Source: Hyphomicrobiales bacterium
GTDB taxonomy: Bacteria; Pseudomonadota; Alphaproteobacteria; Rhizobiales; Rhizobiaceae
NCBI GenBank assembly: GCA_900471925.1
Contig: UCGV01000010.1
Location: 325,257-389,256 of the forward strand
Direction of reading: 5' to 3'
Length of the DNA stretch: 64,000 nt
Positions 40,813 to 51,066 of the stretch are shown one piece after another. The position numbers were made by a program, and so were the translations under genes. The notes under the pieces are model-generated. The model was not told the origin of the DNA. It saw only the letters and a program-made list of their open reading frames with translations, and searched no databases. The number at the start of each line of letters is the position of its first letter. The stretch's first letter is position 1.

Positions 40813-41047
40813 TACCAAGACCAAGCTCGTCTACATGGCAAACCAGATCGCAACCTTCTTCAAGACGCAGCCTGAAAGCGAGGCGGCGCAGGGGGTCGCG
40901 ACGCATATCAACAAATTCTGGGAGCCGCGCATGCGGCGGCAATTATTTGAGATTCTGGAAAAGGAAGATAACGGCCTCGACGCACTCGTGCTGCAGGCTG
41001 TGCCCTTGATCCGCAAACCGGAGCCGGCGGAGCACCAGCCTCGGTAA
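40802..41047 (+). CDS. fdsD: Formate dehydrogenase, delta subunit
   Basis: The 81-residue protein has the FdsD signature KLVYMANQIATFF, INKFWEPRMR and the end LVLQAVPLI. FdsD is needed for assembly of active FdsGBA in other bacteria. It overlaps fdhD by 11 bases in another frame, and the operon order fdsGBA-fdhD-fdsD is the common one. Confidence 0.92.
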   Translation: MSHDTKTKLVYMANQIATFFKTQPESEAAQGVATHINKFWEPRMRRQLFEILEKEDNGLDALVLQAVPLIRKPEPAEHQPR

Positions 41048-41139
41048 ACAGAGATTGGCGTATGAAGGAGGGGAGGCGGGATCAACCCGCTGACACATGC
41101 GCCCATGACAGCAAAGTCTGACTCAAGGAGGAGTTGTTC

Positions 41140-42798
41140 ATGACTGCAGCGGATACAAGTTCAGGCGGAATTCTGCCAGGCGTAGGCCTGCTGGATCGCG
41201 AAAGGATCATCGCAAGGCCCGGCTTCAACCGGTGGCTCGTGCCGCCGGCGGCGCTCGCCATTCATCTTTGCATCGGCATGGCCTATGGTTTCAGCGTCTT
41301 CTGGTTGCCGCTGTCGAAATCCCTTGGCATTACCGCATCGACGGCCTGCCCGGACCTGACGCTTGCATCAGCGCTCTTCACTACCACCTGCGACTGGCGC
41401 GTCGCAGATCTTGGCTGGATCTATACGCTGTTCTTCGTGCTACTCGGATCCTCCGCTGCCATCTGGGGCGGCTGGCTTGAGCGAGTCGGACCGCGCAAGG
41501 CCGGCGTCGTCTCGGCATGCTGCTGGTGCGGCGGCATCATCATCGCAGCCTTTGGTGTCATGACCCACCAGCTCTGGCTCATGTGGATCGGCGCCGGTGT
41601 TATCGGCGGTATCGGGCTCGGTCTTGGCTATATCTCGCCGGTCTCGACGCTGATCAAGTGGTTCCCGGACCGGCGCGGCATGGCGACCGGCATGGCGATC
41701 ATGGGCTTCGGTGGTGGGGCGATGATCGGCGCTCCGCTGGCGAACCTGCTGATGAACAGCTTCAAGACGGATACCTCGGTCGGCGTCTGGCAGACATTCA
41801 TCGTCATGGCGATCATCTATTTCGTCTTCATGATCGGTGGCGCTTTCGGTTATCGCATCCCGCCAGCCGGCTGGCGCCCGGAAGGCTGGACGCCGCCCGC
41901 TGCCAAGAGCACAATGATCACGACCAAGCACGTGCATCTGCGCAATGCCCACAAGACGAAGCAGTTCTGGCTGATCTGGGCTGTCCTCTGCCTCAACGTG
42001 TCTGCCGGTATCGGCGTTCTCGGCATGGCCTCACCAATGCTGCAGGAAATCTTCGCCGGCTCCTTGATCGGGCTGCCGGATGTCGGCTTCGCCCAGCTCG
42101 ATGCCGGCCAGAAGGCGTCGATTGCGACGATTGCCGCAGGCTTTGCAGGCCTGTTGTCTCTCTTCAACATCGGGGGGCGGTTCTTCTGGGCATCCCTGTC
42201 GGATAAGATCGGCCGCAAGAACACCTATTATACGTTCTTCATCCTCGGCATCGTGCTCTATGCCGCGGCACCGACGCTGGCGGACATGGGCAATAAGGCC
42301 CTCTTCGTGCTCGCCTTCGGCGTTATCCTGTCGATGTACGGCGGTGGTTTCGCCACCATCCCGGCCTATCTCGCTGATATCTTCGGTACGCAGTTCGTCG
42401 GCGCCATTCACGGCCGTCTGCTGACGGCCTGGGCAACGGCCGGCATCGTCGGTCCTGTCGTCGTCAATTATATCCGCGAGGCGCAGATCGCTGCCGGCGT
42501 GGCGCCCGGGCCGGCGCTTTATACGGGCACGATGTACATCCTCGCCGGTATGCTGGCACTCGGCCTCATCGCCAATGCGTTCGTGCGGCCGCTTTCGGAC
42601 AAATGGTTCATGTCGGATGGGGAGGTTGCCGCCCTTCAGGCCAAAAGCGCTGCGGCCAGTGCCGGTCCTACAGGGTCGTTCGGTATCGGCACCGGCGGGC
42701 TGGATGCCAAGGCTGCGCTTGCCTGGGCTGTCGTCGGTATTCCGCTTCTATGGGGCGTCTGGGTGACGTTGCAGGCCACGCTGGCACTGTTCGGCTAG
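41140..42798 (+). CDS. OFA-family (oxalate/formate antiporter) MFS transporter
   Basis: The 552-residue polytopic protein has about twelve transmembrane segments. The OFA features are an N-terminal HLCIGMAYGFSVFWLPL, the long first periplasmic insert with ACPD and TTTCDW, and FPDRRGMATGMAIMGFGGGAM. Two cysteines in the insert are typical of this subgroup. It starts 92 bases after fdsD with AAGGAGGAG just upstream; I chose the ATG at 41140 rather than the TTG at 41134. By position it may import formate, oxalate or another small acid for the dehydrogenase, but the substrate is inferred. Confidence 0.87.
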   Translation: MTAADTSSGGILPGVGLLDRERIIARPGFNRWLVPPAALAIHLCIGMAYGFSVFWLPLSKSLGITASTACPDLTLASALFTTTCDWRVADLGWIYTLFFVLLGSSAAIWGGWLERVGPRKAGVVSACCWCGGIIIAAFGVMTHQLWLMWIGAGVIGGIGLGLGYISPVSTLIKWFPDRRGMATGMAIMGFGGGAMIGAPLANLLMNSFKTDTSVGVWQTFIVMAIIYFVFMIGGAFGYRIPPAGWRPEGWTPPAAKSTMITTKHVHLRNAHKTKQFWLIWAVLCLNVSAGIGVLGMASPMLQEIFAGSLIGLPDVGFAQLDAGQKASIATIAAGFAGLLSLFNIGGRFFWASLSDKIGRKNTYYTFFILGIVLYAAAPTLADMGNKALFVLAFGVILSMYGGGFATIPAYLADIFGTQFVGAIHGRLLTAWATAGIVGPVVVNYIREAQIAAGVAPGPALYTGTMYILAGMLALGLIANAFVRPLSDKWFMSDGEVAALQAKSAAASAGPTGSFGIGTGGLDAKAALAWAVVGIPLLWGVWVTLQATLALFG

Positions 42799-42825
42799 CG
42801 CAATTCCGGACGCGAAGCGTCAAAA

Positions 42826-42846
42826 AAGAAGCTCCCTTGCGGGAGC
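42826..42846 (-). terminator. Terminator of the Gly-rich gene
   Basis: GCTCCC at 42831-42836 and GGGAGC at 42841-42846 form a 6-bp stem with a 4-base loop. On the minus strand it is followed by TTCTTTTTTG. It therefore serves the minus-strand gene ending at 42916. Confidence 0.75.
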
Positions 42847-42870
42847 TGTGGAGAGACTGGAGCAGAAGGA

Positions 42871-42905
42871 AACCGGGCGGGGAGGAAGCTTCCCGCCCGG
42901 TTCTT
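42871..42905. terminator. Long GC hairpin between convergent genes
   Basis: AACCGGGCGGG at 42871-42881 and CCCGCCCGGTT at 42892-42902 are perfect 11-bp complements around a 10-base loop. On the plus strand CTTTTG follows, so it probably ends the transporter transcript. It also lies in the 3' UTR of the minus-strand gene. Confidence 0.7.
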
Positions 42906-42915
42906 TTGAGGAGGA

Positions 42916-43638
42916 TCAGTTCATTGCGAGAACCATCTTGCACAGCTTGACGAGGCTGGCGTCGAAGCCGCCGCCTCTGACGACGTCGCGGCAGCGGATC
43001 TTCATCTTGGTCTGCTCTGCGGTCGACATATCATTGTAGGCTGCGAGCTGCGCACGATTGCGGTTGTTGTTGCCGTTATTGGCGTTGTCGCGGTCGCGCG
43101 GGTTGGGCGAAGGGTTCGGGCCCGGGTTGGGACCAGGATTGGGATTGGTGCCCGGCACGCCGATCATCAGATCAAGCAGCGTACGTCCGCCAAGGGTCGC
43201 TGTCGTACGGGCATTGACGCCGTTGCCATCCACGCCCGCGCCGACATTGGCATTTAGCCCGCCAGAGCCGCCGACACCGGCGTTGACACCCGCACCAAGG
43301 CCACCGCCCGATCTGCTACCGACCGATGCGGAGGTGCCGACGCCGCTGCTGCCGCCCACGCTGGCGCCGACGCCGACGCCCCTGGAGCTGGAAACGCCTG
43401 CACTTGCATTGACACCGCCGGAGCCACCGACAGATGCTCCGACGCCAAGGCCGCCCGACGTGCTGACACCGGCGTTGACACCCCTGGACCCACCGATCGA
43501 GACACCGAGCCCCCTGCCGCCATTGTTGTTGACGCTGACACCATTGCGACCGCCGATGTCAAGGGCCAGTGCCGGCGAGACGGTCAGGGCTGCATAGCCG
43601 ATTGCCAATACAGCAATAGAGAACTTCCGGTATTGCAT
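42916..43638 (-). CDS. Secreted Gly/Ser/Asn-rich repeat protein
   Basis: The 240-residue protein has a signal peptide (about 1-25, ending ALA). A low-complexity region (about 28-150) of G, S, V, N and A follows, with near repeats such as GLGVGASVGGSGGVNA and GVGVGASVGGSSGVGT. Then comes a PNPGPNPGPNPSPNP linker, an Asn-rich stretch, and a small C-terminal domain with two cysteines (about residues 207-240). I do not recognise a family. The repeats could form a glycine-rich beta structure at the surface. GGAGGAATG precedes the ATG. Confidence 0.75.
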   Translation of the reverse strand: MQYRKFSIAVLAIGYAALTVSPALALDIGGRNGVSVNNNGGRGLGVSIGGSRGVNAGVSTSGGLGVGASVGGSGGVNASAGVSSSRGVGVGASVGGSSGVGTSASVGSRSGGGLGAGVNAGVGGSGGLNANVGAGVDGNGVNARTTATLGGRTLLDLMIGVPGTNPNPGPNPGPNPSPNPRDRDNANNGNNNRNRAQLAAYNDMSTAEQTKMKIRCRDVVRGGGFDASLVKLCKMVLAMN

Positions 43639-44095
43639 TTCATTCCTCCGAATGGTTTGTCCGGACCCATGCCCGGCTCAGAAAAAGCCAAAGGGAAGCG
43701 CGCGCATCCTGGACTGCCAGAATGTGCCTAGAGCGGTCAAATTCCGACAATCGATACGAGCATAAGTATATTCGAAGATTCTAATTTTTACATAAGATTT
43801 GCCGGGTGCCGGATGCATGCTCATGGCACGCCTAAGGAAGCGTAAATTTTCGGCCTACTTGTAGAAACGACTGATAAACCGTCAGAAATTGAGACAAGCA
43901 CGTCGATTTTGCTTTACGAATGCGAAATCTTTGAGTGGTCTTCGATGTTTGATACACCACTTAAACGTGTTTCAAAGCTAGTCAGAAATGAAATATATGA
44001 GGTCGGAATTTTCCGAGCAATTGCCACTAAGGGATGTGGTAATGAACAGCCCGTGCCGCCTTTCAGCAGCACGGGCAAATCGTATGAAACTGGCT
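43639..44095. other. Gene-free region of about 460 bases
   Basis: This separates the Gly-rich gene from the chemoreceptor gene. The middle part (43760-44000) is A+T-rich compared with its surroundings and likely contains the 3' UTR of the chemoreceptor gene and the promoter of the Gly-rich gene. No convincing ORF, tRNA or long repeat was seen. Confidence 0.5.
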
Positions 44096-45856
44096 TTAGA
44101 ATTCTTCCCAGCTTTCGACGGCGGGTGCTGCCCCACCGTAGGACCGGGCAGGGCGAGCAACGAGATGCAGGGCTGGAGAGCTCGCCGGCTTCGGCGCCTG
44201 TTTCCTGGCCGCGATATTGCCGCCAGGGAGTTGGAACTGCGTGAGCAATGTCCGTAGTGCATCCGCTTCGGCCGCGAGGTTGTGACTGGCGGCTGTGCTT
44301 TCCTCCACCATGGCGGCGTTTTGCTGCGTTGCCTGGTCCATTGTGTTGACGGCCTGATTGATCTCCTTGAGGCCGGTTGCCTGTTCTTTCGAGCCTTCGA
44401 CGATGGCTGCGACGTTTGCATTGATGCTGGCAACCTGAACGACGATTTCTTCCAGCGCCTTGCCGGTCTGGCCCACCAGTTCGACGCCGTTCTTGACTAG
44501 TTCGCTCGACGTATTGATGAGCGACTTGATTTCCTTGGCAGCACTTGCCGACCGCTGCGCAAGCTCCCGGACTTCCTGTGCCACGACGGCGAAGCCCTTG
44601 CCTGCCTCGCCGGCACGCGCGGCCTCGACGCCCGCGTTCAGGGCCAGGAGATTGGTCTGGAAGGCGATATCGTCGATCACGCCGATGATGTTGGTGATCT
44701 CTCGAGATGACTGTTCGATCTGGTCCATGGCCGCTACAGCCTTGCGTACGACTGTGCCGGATTGTTCGGCGCCATGTTTCGTCTGGGCAACGAGGCGGCC
44801 GGCTTCATCAGCGCGATGGCTGGAATCATTGACTGTGGTCGTTATCTCCTCCAATGCCGCCGCCGTCTCCTCGATGGAGGCCGCCTGTTGTTCGGTGCGC
44901 CTTGAGAAGGAGTCCGCCGATGAGCCGATCTCGCGGGAACTGTCGGCAATGTTGGTGGCGTTTTCGCCGATGGTCTTCAGCGTGTCGGAGAGCTTGTCGA
45001 TCGTCACGTTGAAATCGTGGCGCAACTGTTCCATGGACGGCACGAAAGCGTTGTCGAGGGTTTTCGTCAGGTCGCCCTCGGATAGCTGGCGCAGTGCGGT
45101 GCCGAGCACGGTGATCGCGCTCATGCGTTGCGTGACGTCGGTCGCGAATTTGACAACCTTGTAGATGCGGCCATCGGCATCGGCGATAGGGTTATAGGCT
45201 GCCTGGATCCAGATTTCCTTGCCACCTTTGCCGTAGCGGACGAATTCGTTGGCGATGAACTCACCCTTGGCGAGACGCGGCCAGAATTGCTTGTATTCGT
45301 CACTACGTGCATAGGCGGGATCGCAGAACATGCTGTGATGCTTGCCGACGATCTCGGAAAGTGCGTAGCCGAGGCCGTTGCAGAAGTTTTCATTGGCCGT
45401 GAGGATTTCGCCCGTGGGCGCGAATTCGATCACCGCCTGCGAACGGGAGATGGCGTCAAGCTTGCCGGCATCTTCGACCGCGCGCTTCTTGGCCTCGGTG
45501 ATGTCGGAAGCGAATTTGACGACCTTGAAAGGTTTGCCGTGCTTGAAGACGGGGTTGTAGGAGGCCTGGATCCAGATCTCTCGGCCACCTTTGGCAAAAC
45601 GCTTATAGGCGCCCGCATCATATTCGCCGCGGCTGAGCCGCGTCCAGAAGTCGCGATAGGCCGGTGTTGCAGCGTAAGTGGGATCGCAGAACATGCTATG
45701 GTGCTTGCCGGCGATCTCGTTCAGGCTGTAACCGATCGCCCTGCAGAAATTCTCGTTTGCCGTCAGGACATTTCCGGCCAGGTCGAATTCGATGATCGCC
45801 TGCGATTTGGAAATGGCATCAAGAATGTATTTCGAATCGGATGAAAGACCAAACAT
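44096..45856 (-). CDS. Soluble double-PAS methyl-accepting chemotaxis protein
   Basis: The 586-residue receptor has no transmembrane segment. Two tandem PAS domains (about 10-125 and 130-250) each contain [10 protein letters not shown] and EIWIQA.YNP, ahead of a HAMP-like linker. The signalling domain has the conserved hairpin tip [33 protein letters not shown]. It ends in ESWEEF, an xWEEF pentapeptide like the CheR/CheB tether of major receptors. The ATG at 45856 is chosen; the longer frame upstream is non-coding in character. It is a paralogue of the receptor at 46645-48435. A PAS-borne ligand (redox, O2, heme or FAD) is likely but unidentified. Confidence 0.88.
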   Translation of the reverse strand: MFGLSSDSKYILDAISKSQAIIEFDLAGNVLTANENFCRAIGYSLNEIAGKHHSMFCDPTYAATPAYRDFWTRLSRGEYDAGAYKRFAKGGREIWIQASYNPVFKHGKPFKVVKFASDITEAKKRAVEDAGKLDAISRSQAVIEFAPTGEILTANENFCNGLGYALSEIVGKHHSMFCDPAYARSDEYKQFWPRLAKGEFIANEFVRYGKGGKEIWIQAAYNPIADADGRIYKVVKFATDVTQRMSAITVLGTALRQLSEGDLTKTLDNAFVPSMEQLRHDFNVTIDKLSDTLKTIGENATNIADSSREIGSSADSFSRRTEQQAASIEETAAALEEITTTVNDSSHRADEAGRLVAQTKHGAEQSGTVVRKAVAAMDQIEQSSREITNIIGVIDDIAFQTNLLALNAGVEAARAGEAGKGFAVVAQEVRELAQRSASAAKEIKSLINTSSELVKNGVELVGQTGKALEEIVVQVASINANVAAIVEGSKEQATGLKEINQAVNTMDQATQQNAAMVEESTAASHNLAAEADALRTLLTQFQLPGGNIAARKQAPKPASSPALHLVARPARSYGGAAPAVESWEEF

Positions 45857-46168
45857 TCCCGTTCCCTCTGAGTGGCAGGCATACAACCTCGTTGCCAAGC
45901 CTTTGAAAGTGAAGACCAAACAGGCACAAGCTGACGGCGCGGAAACGCAGCCGGGCAATGGGCTACGATTTTTCGCCTATTAGAAATCGTGTATGGTTGA
46001 TGCTTCACAACCGATGATGATGGGGGGAAGGTAAATTTTCGGTATAAAAGGTGATGCTAATAAATATATATTTTGAAGCGAAAAATACTCGCAACGCCTG
46101 CAACTGAAATAGGCACAAAAAAACCGCCCTTTCGGGCGGCTTTTCATCGTCGTTTTTCGACTGAGCTA
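45857..46168. other. Gap between cheW and the downstream receptor gene
   Basis: About 310 bases contain the cheW terminator and presumably the promoter of the receptor gene at 44096-45856 (minus strand). The part around 46020-46090 is A+T-rich. No ORF is supported. Confidence 0.5.
46117..46146. terminator. Bidirectional-looking terminator after cheW
   Basis: AAAACCGCCC-TTTC-GGGCGGCTTTT forms a 7-bp GC stem with T-runs on both strands. It follows the cheW stop on the minus strand by about 25 bases, separating the two receptor units. Confidence 0.85.
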
Positions 46169-46645
46169 TCAGGCAGCCAGTTCGTCCGTTTCGTTTTCCT
46201 TGAACATCTTGGCGAGGTTCAGGAAGCAGATCATGCCGTTCTCGGAGGCAATGATGCCTTCGCAGAAGGCGCGGTCGAAAGAGGCCGTTACTTCCGGAAC
46301 CGGCTGAACCTGGCTGGACGAGATCGTCAGAATGTCGGAAACGCGATCGACCAGCATGCCGATGACCATGTTGTGTACTTCGGCGACGACGATGGCGCTA
46401 CGCTCGTTGGCGACGGTGCTCTTCATGCCGAGCTTGTAGGCAAGATCGATGATCGGGATGACCGAGCCGCGCAGGTTCATGACGCCGATGACGTCGGACG
46501 GCGAATGCGGGATCGGTGTAGACGGTGCCCAGCCGCGGATTTCGCGGATAGTTGTGGTCTTCACGCAGAATTCCTGATCGTGCAGACGGAAAGCAATGAT
46601 TTCGAGCGTGTCGCCGCTGAAGCTAGTAGAGTTGATCGTAGCCAT
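46169..46645 (-). CDS. cheW: Chemotaxis coupling protein CheW
   Basis: The 158-residue CheW-like protein links receptors to the CheA kinase. It has the family strands IIAFRLHDQEFCVKTTTIREI and the block VIGVMNLRGSVIPIIDLAYKLG, then ERSAIVVAEV and MLVDRVSDIL. Its ATG overlaps the stop of the upstream receptor by one base (TAATG), so the receptor and CheW are made together. A dedicated receptor-CheW pair may feed a specific Che cluster encoded elsewhere. Confidence 0.93.
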   Translation of the reverse strand: MATINSTSFSGDTLEIIAFRLHDQEFCVKTTTIREIRGWAPSTPIPHSPSDVIGVMNLRGSVIPIIDLAYKLGMKSTVANERSAIVVAEVHNMVIGMLVDRVSDILTISSSQVQPVPEVTASFDRAFCEGIIASENGMICFLNLAKMFKENETDELAA

Positions 46646-48435
46646 TAAAATTCTTCCCAACTATCGTAAGCCAGGGCAGAAGCGACAGCGCCACCATTGG
46701 CGCGGCCGAGCTTTGCCTTCCCACTCTGCGGTGCCTTTGCGATCGGCGAAGCATTGTGATTGCTGTTTGTGAGATTAACGAAAGAGTGTTGCCCAAATCT
46801 AAATTGTGACACGAGTTTTCGAAGGTTTTCTGCCTCGGCTGAAAGTCTCGTGCTTGCCGCCGTCGTCTGTTCAACCATGGCGGCATTCTGCTGTGTGCCC
46901 TGGTCCATGATATTGACGGCGCGGTTGATTTCGCCAAGCGCGGTCGACTGTTCGCGTGATGCGCCGACGATCGCCGTAACGTTGCTGTCGATATTGCCGA
47001 CCTGGGATACGATTCGTTCCAGCGCCTGTCCTGTTTCACCGACAAGCGTCACGCCGCTTTTGACGTGGGCCGACGAGGCGGTGATAAGCGTCTTGATCTC
47101 TCGCGCTGCCGTGGCCGAGCGCTGGGCAAGCTCGCGGACCTCCTGGGCGACCACCGCAAAACCCTTGCCGGCCTCACCGGCACGTGCGGCCTCGACGCCG
47201 GCATTCAGCGCCAGCAGATTGGTCTGGAAGGCGATGTCGTCGATGACGCCGATGATGTTGGAAATTTCGTTCGACGACTTTTCGATCTGGCTCATCGCGT
47301 CGACAGCCTTGCGGACAACGCTGCCGGAATGTTCCGCGCCGCGTTTCGTGTCAGCCACGAGATCGCCTGCCTCGGCGGCCCGTCCGGCGCTGTCAGCAAC
47401 GGTCTGGGTGATTTCTTCGAGTGCGGCGGCGGTCTCTTCGACCGTTGCCGCCTGCTGTTCGGTACGCTTGGAGAGTTCGTTCGCTGCCTGCTTCGATTCA
47501 TGCGAGCTGCTGGCGATCGCCTCGGTATTTTCAAGAACCGTGCGCATGGCGGCACCGAGCCGGTCGAGGGCGGCATTGAAATCCGTCCGGACCTTTTCCA
47601 GAGCCGGCGGGAAGGGTGTTTCGATACGCCTAGTGAGATCGCCCTCGGAAAGCGCGGTCAGGCTGGCGCCCAGGCCGTCGACGGCGCGGACGCGCTCGGT
47701 GACGTCAGTCGCGAATTTGACGACCTTGAAGATACGTCCGCTCATGTCGAAGATCGGGTTATAGGAGGCCTGGATCCAGACCACCTGGCCATCCTTGCCG
47801 ATGCGCGGAAATTCGCCGGCAACGAATTCGCCACTGGCGAGCTTCTTCCAGAAATCGGCATAGGCCTGTGATCTTACATAGCCGGGCTCGCAGAACATGC
47901 TGTGGTGCTTGCCGCGGATTTCATCCAGCCGATATCCGACGACGGAGAGGAAGTTCTCGTTGGCGACCAGAATTTCGCCTTTCGGCGTGAATTCGATGAC
48001 GGCCTGGGCGCGAGACAAAGCGGAAATCTTGCCTTCCGCGTCTGCCGCCTTCAATTTGGCGGAGGTGATGTCGCTTGCCAGCTTGACGATCCGGTAAGGC
48101 TTTCCGCCGGACATCAACGGATTGTAGCTTGCCTGGATCCAGACCTCGCGGCCGTCCTTGCCGACGCGCTTGTATTCGCCGGCGTCGAATTCGCCCCTGC
48201 CGAGCTTCTTCCAGAAGTCTCGGTAGGCCTGGGTCGCGACATAGTCCGGCTCACAGAAGATGCTATGGTGCCGGCCGACGATCTCGCTCAGCTTGTAGCC
48301 CAGCGCCCGGCAGAAATTATCGTTAGCGTTCAGAATATTTCCCTGCAGGTCGAATTCTATGGTGGCCTGCGATTTCATGAGTGCCGTGACGATGGCCCGC
48401 GAGTCCGTCGTCGCACCCAGCGAAAACAATGACAT
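46645..48435 (-). CDS. Soluble double-PAS methyl-accepting chemotaxis protein
   Basis: The 596-residue paralogue has the same plan as the receptor at 44096-45856: two PAS domains ([10 protein letters not shown] and [10 protein letters not shown]), a HAMP-like linker, a signalling domain with the same hairpin-tip sequence, and a C-terminal DSWEEF. It also lacks membrane segments. The start at 48435 is the ATG of MSLFSLG; the first 24 codons of the open frame are likely not translated. It is coupled to cheW. The two receptors probably arose by tandem duplication, with the PAS domains diverging more than the signalling domain. Confidence 0.88.
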   Translation of the reverse strand: MSLFSLGATTDSRAIVTALMKSQATIEFDLQGNILNANDNFCRALGYKLSEIVGRHHSIFCEPDYVATQAYRDFWKKLGRGEFDAGEYKRVGKDGREVWIQASYNPLMSGGKPYRIVKLASDITSAKLKAADAEGKISALSRAQAVIEFTPKGEILVANENFLSVVGYRLDEIRGKHHSMFCEPGYVRSQAYADFWKKLASGEFVAGEFPRIGKDGQVVWIQASYNPIFDMSGRIFKVVKFATDVTERVRAVDGLGASLTALSEGDLTRRIETPFPPALEKVRTDFNAALDRLGAAMRTVLENTEAIASSSHESKQAANELSKRTEQQAATVEETAAALEEITQTVADSAGRAAEAGDLVADTKRGAEHSGSVVRKAVDAMSQIEKSSNEISNIIGVIDDIAFQTNLLALNAGVEAARAGEAGKGFAVVAQEVRELAQRSATAAREIKTLITASSAHVKSGVTLVGETGQALERIVSQVGNIDSNVTAIVGASREQSTALGEINRAVNIMDQGTQQNAAMVEQTTAASTRLSAEAENLRKLVSQFRFGQHSFVNLTNSNHNASPIAKAPQSGKAKLGRANGGAVASALAYDSWEEF

Positions 48436-48786
48436 ATTAAACCCCGATATCTTTGGCGACCGGCCGCTATGTCGGGTGGGTGGATTTATACTGTGCCGGC
48501 TCTGCACGGGAGGTTGCAGTATATCCGCCGCTATATAAGTCCAACCTGCCTCGCACCTGACGGCGGAGTAGCATCAATTGTTTATAAAGGGCCGCCCCAA
48601 AGCCTTGAAGCGGGTGAATGTTTATGAATATTGCGGTATTTAAGTATGACTAATCCGGTTAACGATACGTAACTGAACGCTGTATCAGAATTGATATAAC
48701 GCAATTTTTTGAACGATTTCGCAAAATGAACCCGTTCAAATTTAGGGGCCAAAATTAGGGGTTGCAGTCTAACTGTCTGCTTTACT
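48436..48786. other. Upstream region of the receptor-cheW operon
   Basis: About 350 bases between the receptor gene and the rocD stop, notably A+T-rich from 48600 to 48760. It should contain the receptor promoter on the minus strand. I see no ORF or long repeat in it. Confidence 0.5.
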
Positions 48787-49986
48787 TCAGGTGAGAGCTT
48801 TTTCTATCTGTTCGACTGCCCAATCAACCTGCTCCCTGTTGATGACGAGCGGTGGCGCGAAGCGGATCGTGTGGTCGTGCGTATCCTTGGCGAGAAGGCC
48901 GAGATCCTTCAACGCGTAGCAATATTGCCGGGCGCCGCCGGCTTCCGGCTCCAATTCGACTGCCAGCATGAGGCCGCGGCCGCGAACATCCTTGACGATA
49001 TTGGAGCGGATAGAGCGCAGGCCCTCGAGGAAATACTCGCCCATCTTCTCAGCATTCTCGATCATGCCTTCTTCGGTCAGCACTTTCAGTGCCGTGCGGG
49101 CAACTGCGCAGGCCAGCGGATTGCCGCCGAAGGTCGAGCCGTGCTGGCCGGGCTTGAGCACGCCGAGGACTTCGGAATTGGAAAGTACTGCGGAAACCGG
49201 ATAGAAGCCGCCCGAAAGCGCCTTACCGATCAGCGTCACGTCGGCCTCGATGCCTTCATGCTCTTCGGCGAGCAGCTTGCCAGTACGGCCAAGTCCGGTC
49301 TGGATTTCGTCGAGGATGAGCGTCACGTTGTTTGCGGTGCAGAGTTCGCGCACGCGAGTGAAATAGCCTGCGGGCGGAATGATGACGCCGGCTTCGCCCT
49401 GAATCGGCTCGATCAGCGCGGCGACGGTATTTGCATTGATGGCTGCAGCAAAGGCTTCGGCATCGCCGAAGGGGACGGTTCGGAAGCCCGGCGTATAGGG
49501 GCCGAAGCCGGTGCGGGCATCGGGATCGGTGGAGAAGCTGATGATGCTCAGCGTGCGGCCGTGGAAGTTGTCGGCGCAGACGATAATCTCCGCTTTGCCT
49601 TCCGGCACGCCCTTGACTTCATAACCCCATTTGCGAACCGCCTTGATGGCGGTTTCCACCGCTTCGGCGCCTGAATTCATCGGCAGGATCTTGTGCGAGC
49701 CGGTGAGTGCGGCCAGTTCCTCGTAGAGATAGGCGAGCTGGTCGTTGCGGAAGGCGCGCGAGGTCAGCGTCAGTCGGCCGGCCTGCTCGACCATGGCGGC
49801 GAGGATCTTCGGATGGCAATGGCCCTGGTTGACGGCCGAGTAGGCCGAAAGGCAATCGAGGTAACGATTGCCGTCCGTATCCCAGACATGAACACCTTGC
49901 CCTCGCGTCAGCACCACATCGAGCGGCTTGTAGTTGTTGGCTCCAAGGCGCTGTTCGGTGGCGATGAGGTTCGACGAGGTGTTCAT
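48787..49986 (-). CDS. rocD: Ornithine aminotransferase
   Basis: The 399-residue PLP enzyme of aminotransferase class III converts ornithine and 2-oxoglutarate to glutamate semialdehyde and glutamate. It has [19 protein letters not shown], the [12 protein letters not shown] block and the PLP lysine K255 in [16 protein letters not shown]. These identify ornithine rather than acetylornithine aminotransferase by overall similarity to RocD. It lies 13 bases after the arginase gene, forming a two-step arginine degradation operon. Confidence 0.94.
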   Translation of the reverse strand: MNTSSNLIATEQRLGANNYKPLDVVLTRGQGVHVWDTDGNRYLDCLSAYSAVNQGHCHPKILAAMVEQAGRLTLTSRAFRNDQLAYLYEELAALTGSHKILPMNSGAEAVETAIKAVRKWGYEVKGVPEGKAEIIVCADNFHGRTLSIISFSTDPDARTGFGPYTPGFRTVPFGDAEAFAAAINANTVAALIEPIQGEAGVIIPPAGYFTRVRELCTANNVTLILDEIQTGLGRTGKLLAEEHEGIEADVTLIGKALSGGFYPVSAVLSNSEVLGVLKPGQHGSTFGGNPLACAVARTALKVLTEEGMIENAEKMGEYFLEGLRSIRSNIVKDVRGRGLMLAVELEPEAGGARQYCYALKDLGLLAKDTHDHTIRFAPPLVINREQVDWAVEQIEKALT

Positions 49987-49999
49987 GGCCGGTACTCCC

Positions 50000-50935
50000 T
50001 TATGCGGCGCGTGTAGGACGATCGAAGATGCGGCGGCCGAACAGGCTTGCCGTCATCTCCACCATGATGCGGGCGCTCTTGCCGCGGTCATCAAGGAAAG
50101 GATTGAGCTCGACGAGATCGAGCGAGGAGACGAGTCCGCTGTCGGACAGCATCTCCATGATCAGATGGGCTTCGCGGAAAGTGGCACCGCCGGGAACGGT
50201 GGTGCCGACGCCGGGTGCGAAATCCGGATCGAGGAAATCGACGTCGAAGCTGACATGCAACAAGCCGTTCGCCTTCTCGACCGTCTCCAGGATCTGGCGG
50301 ATGATCGCGGCCACACCGGTTTCGTCGATGGAGCGCATGTCGAAGACATTGACGCCATGCTTGCGGATTTCGTGCCGCTCCGAGGCATCGACCGAGCGGA
50401 TCCCGACCTGAAAGACCTTTTTCGGATCCACCAGTGGACGATCACCGGGAAGGATCTCAGCAAGGTTGGCGAGACCACAGAAGAAGGCGACCGGCATGCC
50501 GTGAATATTGCCTGAGGGCGAGGTCTCGGGCGAATTGAAATCCGAGTGAGCGTCGAGCCAGAGAACGAAGAGCGGGCGATCCGTCGCTGCGGCGTGGCGC
50601 GCCATACCGGAGACGCTGCCCATGGACAGGCTGTGATCGCCGCCGAGGATCAACGGGAAGCGTCCGGCTCTTGCCGCGTCGTAGGTGGCGGCTTCAAGGG
50701 CGCGGGTATAGGCGCCGACGATGCGCAGGTTATGTGCCTGCGGATGGTTGGGAAGATCTCGTGCCGGTACGACAGCGAGATCGCCGGCATCGACCACATC
50801 ATGACCGAGATCGATCAGCGCCTTGTCGACGCCTGCAATGCGCAATGCTGTCGGCCCCATGCCAGCACCCCTGCGGCCGGAACCTTCCTCAAGGGGTACG
50901 CCGATGAGGGTGACAGATCGAGATTGTGCTTCCAT
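50000..50935 (-). CDS. rocF: Arginase
   Basis: The 311-residue manganese enzyme hydrolyses arginine to ornithine and urea. The metal-binding motifs [15 protein letters not shown] and SFDVDFLDP are all present. The start is the ATG at 50935 ([18 protein letters not shown]); the longer open frame upstream enters the promoter region. It is divergent from an Lrp-type regulator and forms an operon with rocD. Confidence 0.95.
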   Translation of the reverse strand: MEAQSRSVTLIGVPLEEGSGRRGAGMGPTALRIAGVDKALIDLGHDVVDAGDLAVVPARDLPNHPQAHNLRIVGAYTRALEAATYDAARAGRFPLILGGDHSLSMGSVSGMARHAAATDRPLFVLWLDAHSDFNSPETSPSGNIHGMPVAFFCGLANLAEILPGDRPLVDPKKVFQVGIRSVDASERHEIRKHGVNVFDMRSIDETGVAAIIRQILETVEKANGLLHVSFDVDFLDPDFAPGVGTTVPGGATFREAHLIMEMLSDSGLVSSLDLVELNPFLDDRGKSARIMVEMTASLFGRRIFDRPTRAA

Positions 50936-51032
50936 TCCGAGGGCTCCGTTGTGAGGCCTGTTTCGGCCGATAGTGGGATAAAGTGGCGGCGGCAAATAGA
51001 TGGAAAAGTGTCAGAAATGGATTATGATTGCG

Positions 51033-51053
51033 CAAATTGATAAAGCTAATTTG
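51033..51053. promoter_or_regulatory. Inverted repeat in the rocF/Lrp divergent promoter
   Basis: CAAATT at 51033-51038 and AATTTG at 51048-51053 are perfect complements around a 9-base A+T-rich spacer, 13 bases before the regulator's GTG. The shape and position fit an Lrp/AsnC operator for autoregulation or for control of rocF. Confidence 0.5.
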
Positions 51054-51066
51054 ACAAAGTGAAACC

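Noticed and set aside
43058..43597. Pro/Leu/Thr-rich plus-strand frame opposite the Gly-rich gene
   Set aside because: It is the mirror image of the GGC/GGT-rich repeat codons. The minus-strand frame has a signal peptide and a ribosome binding site.
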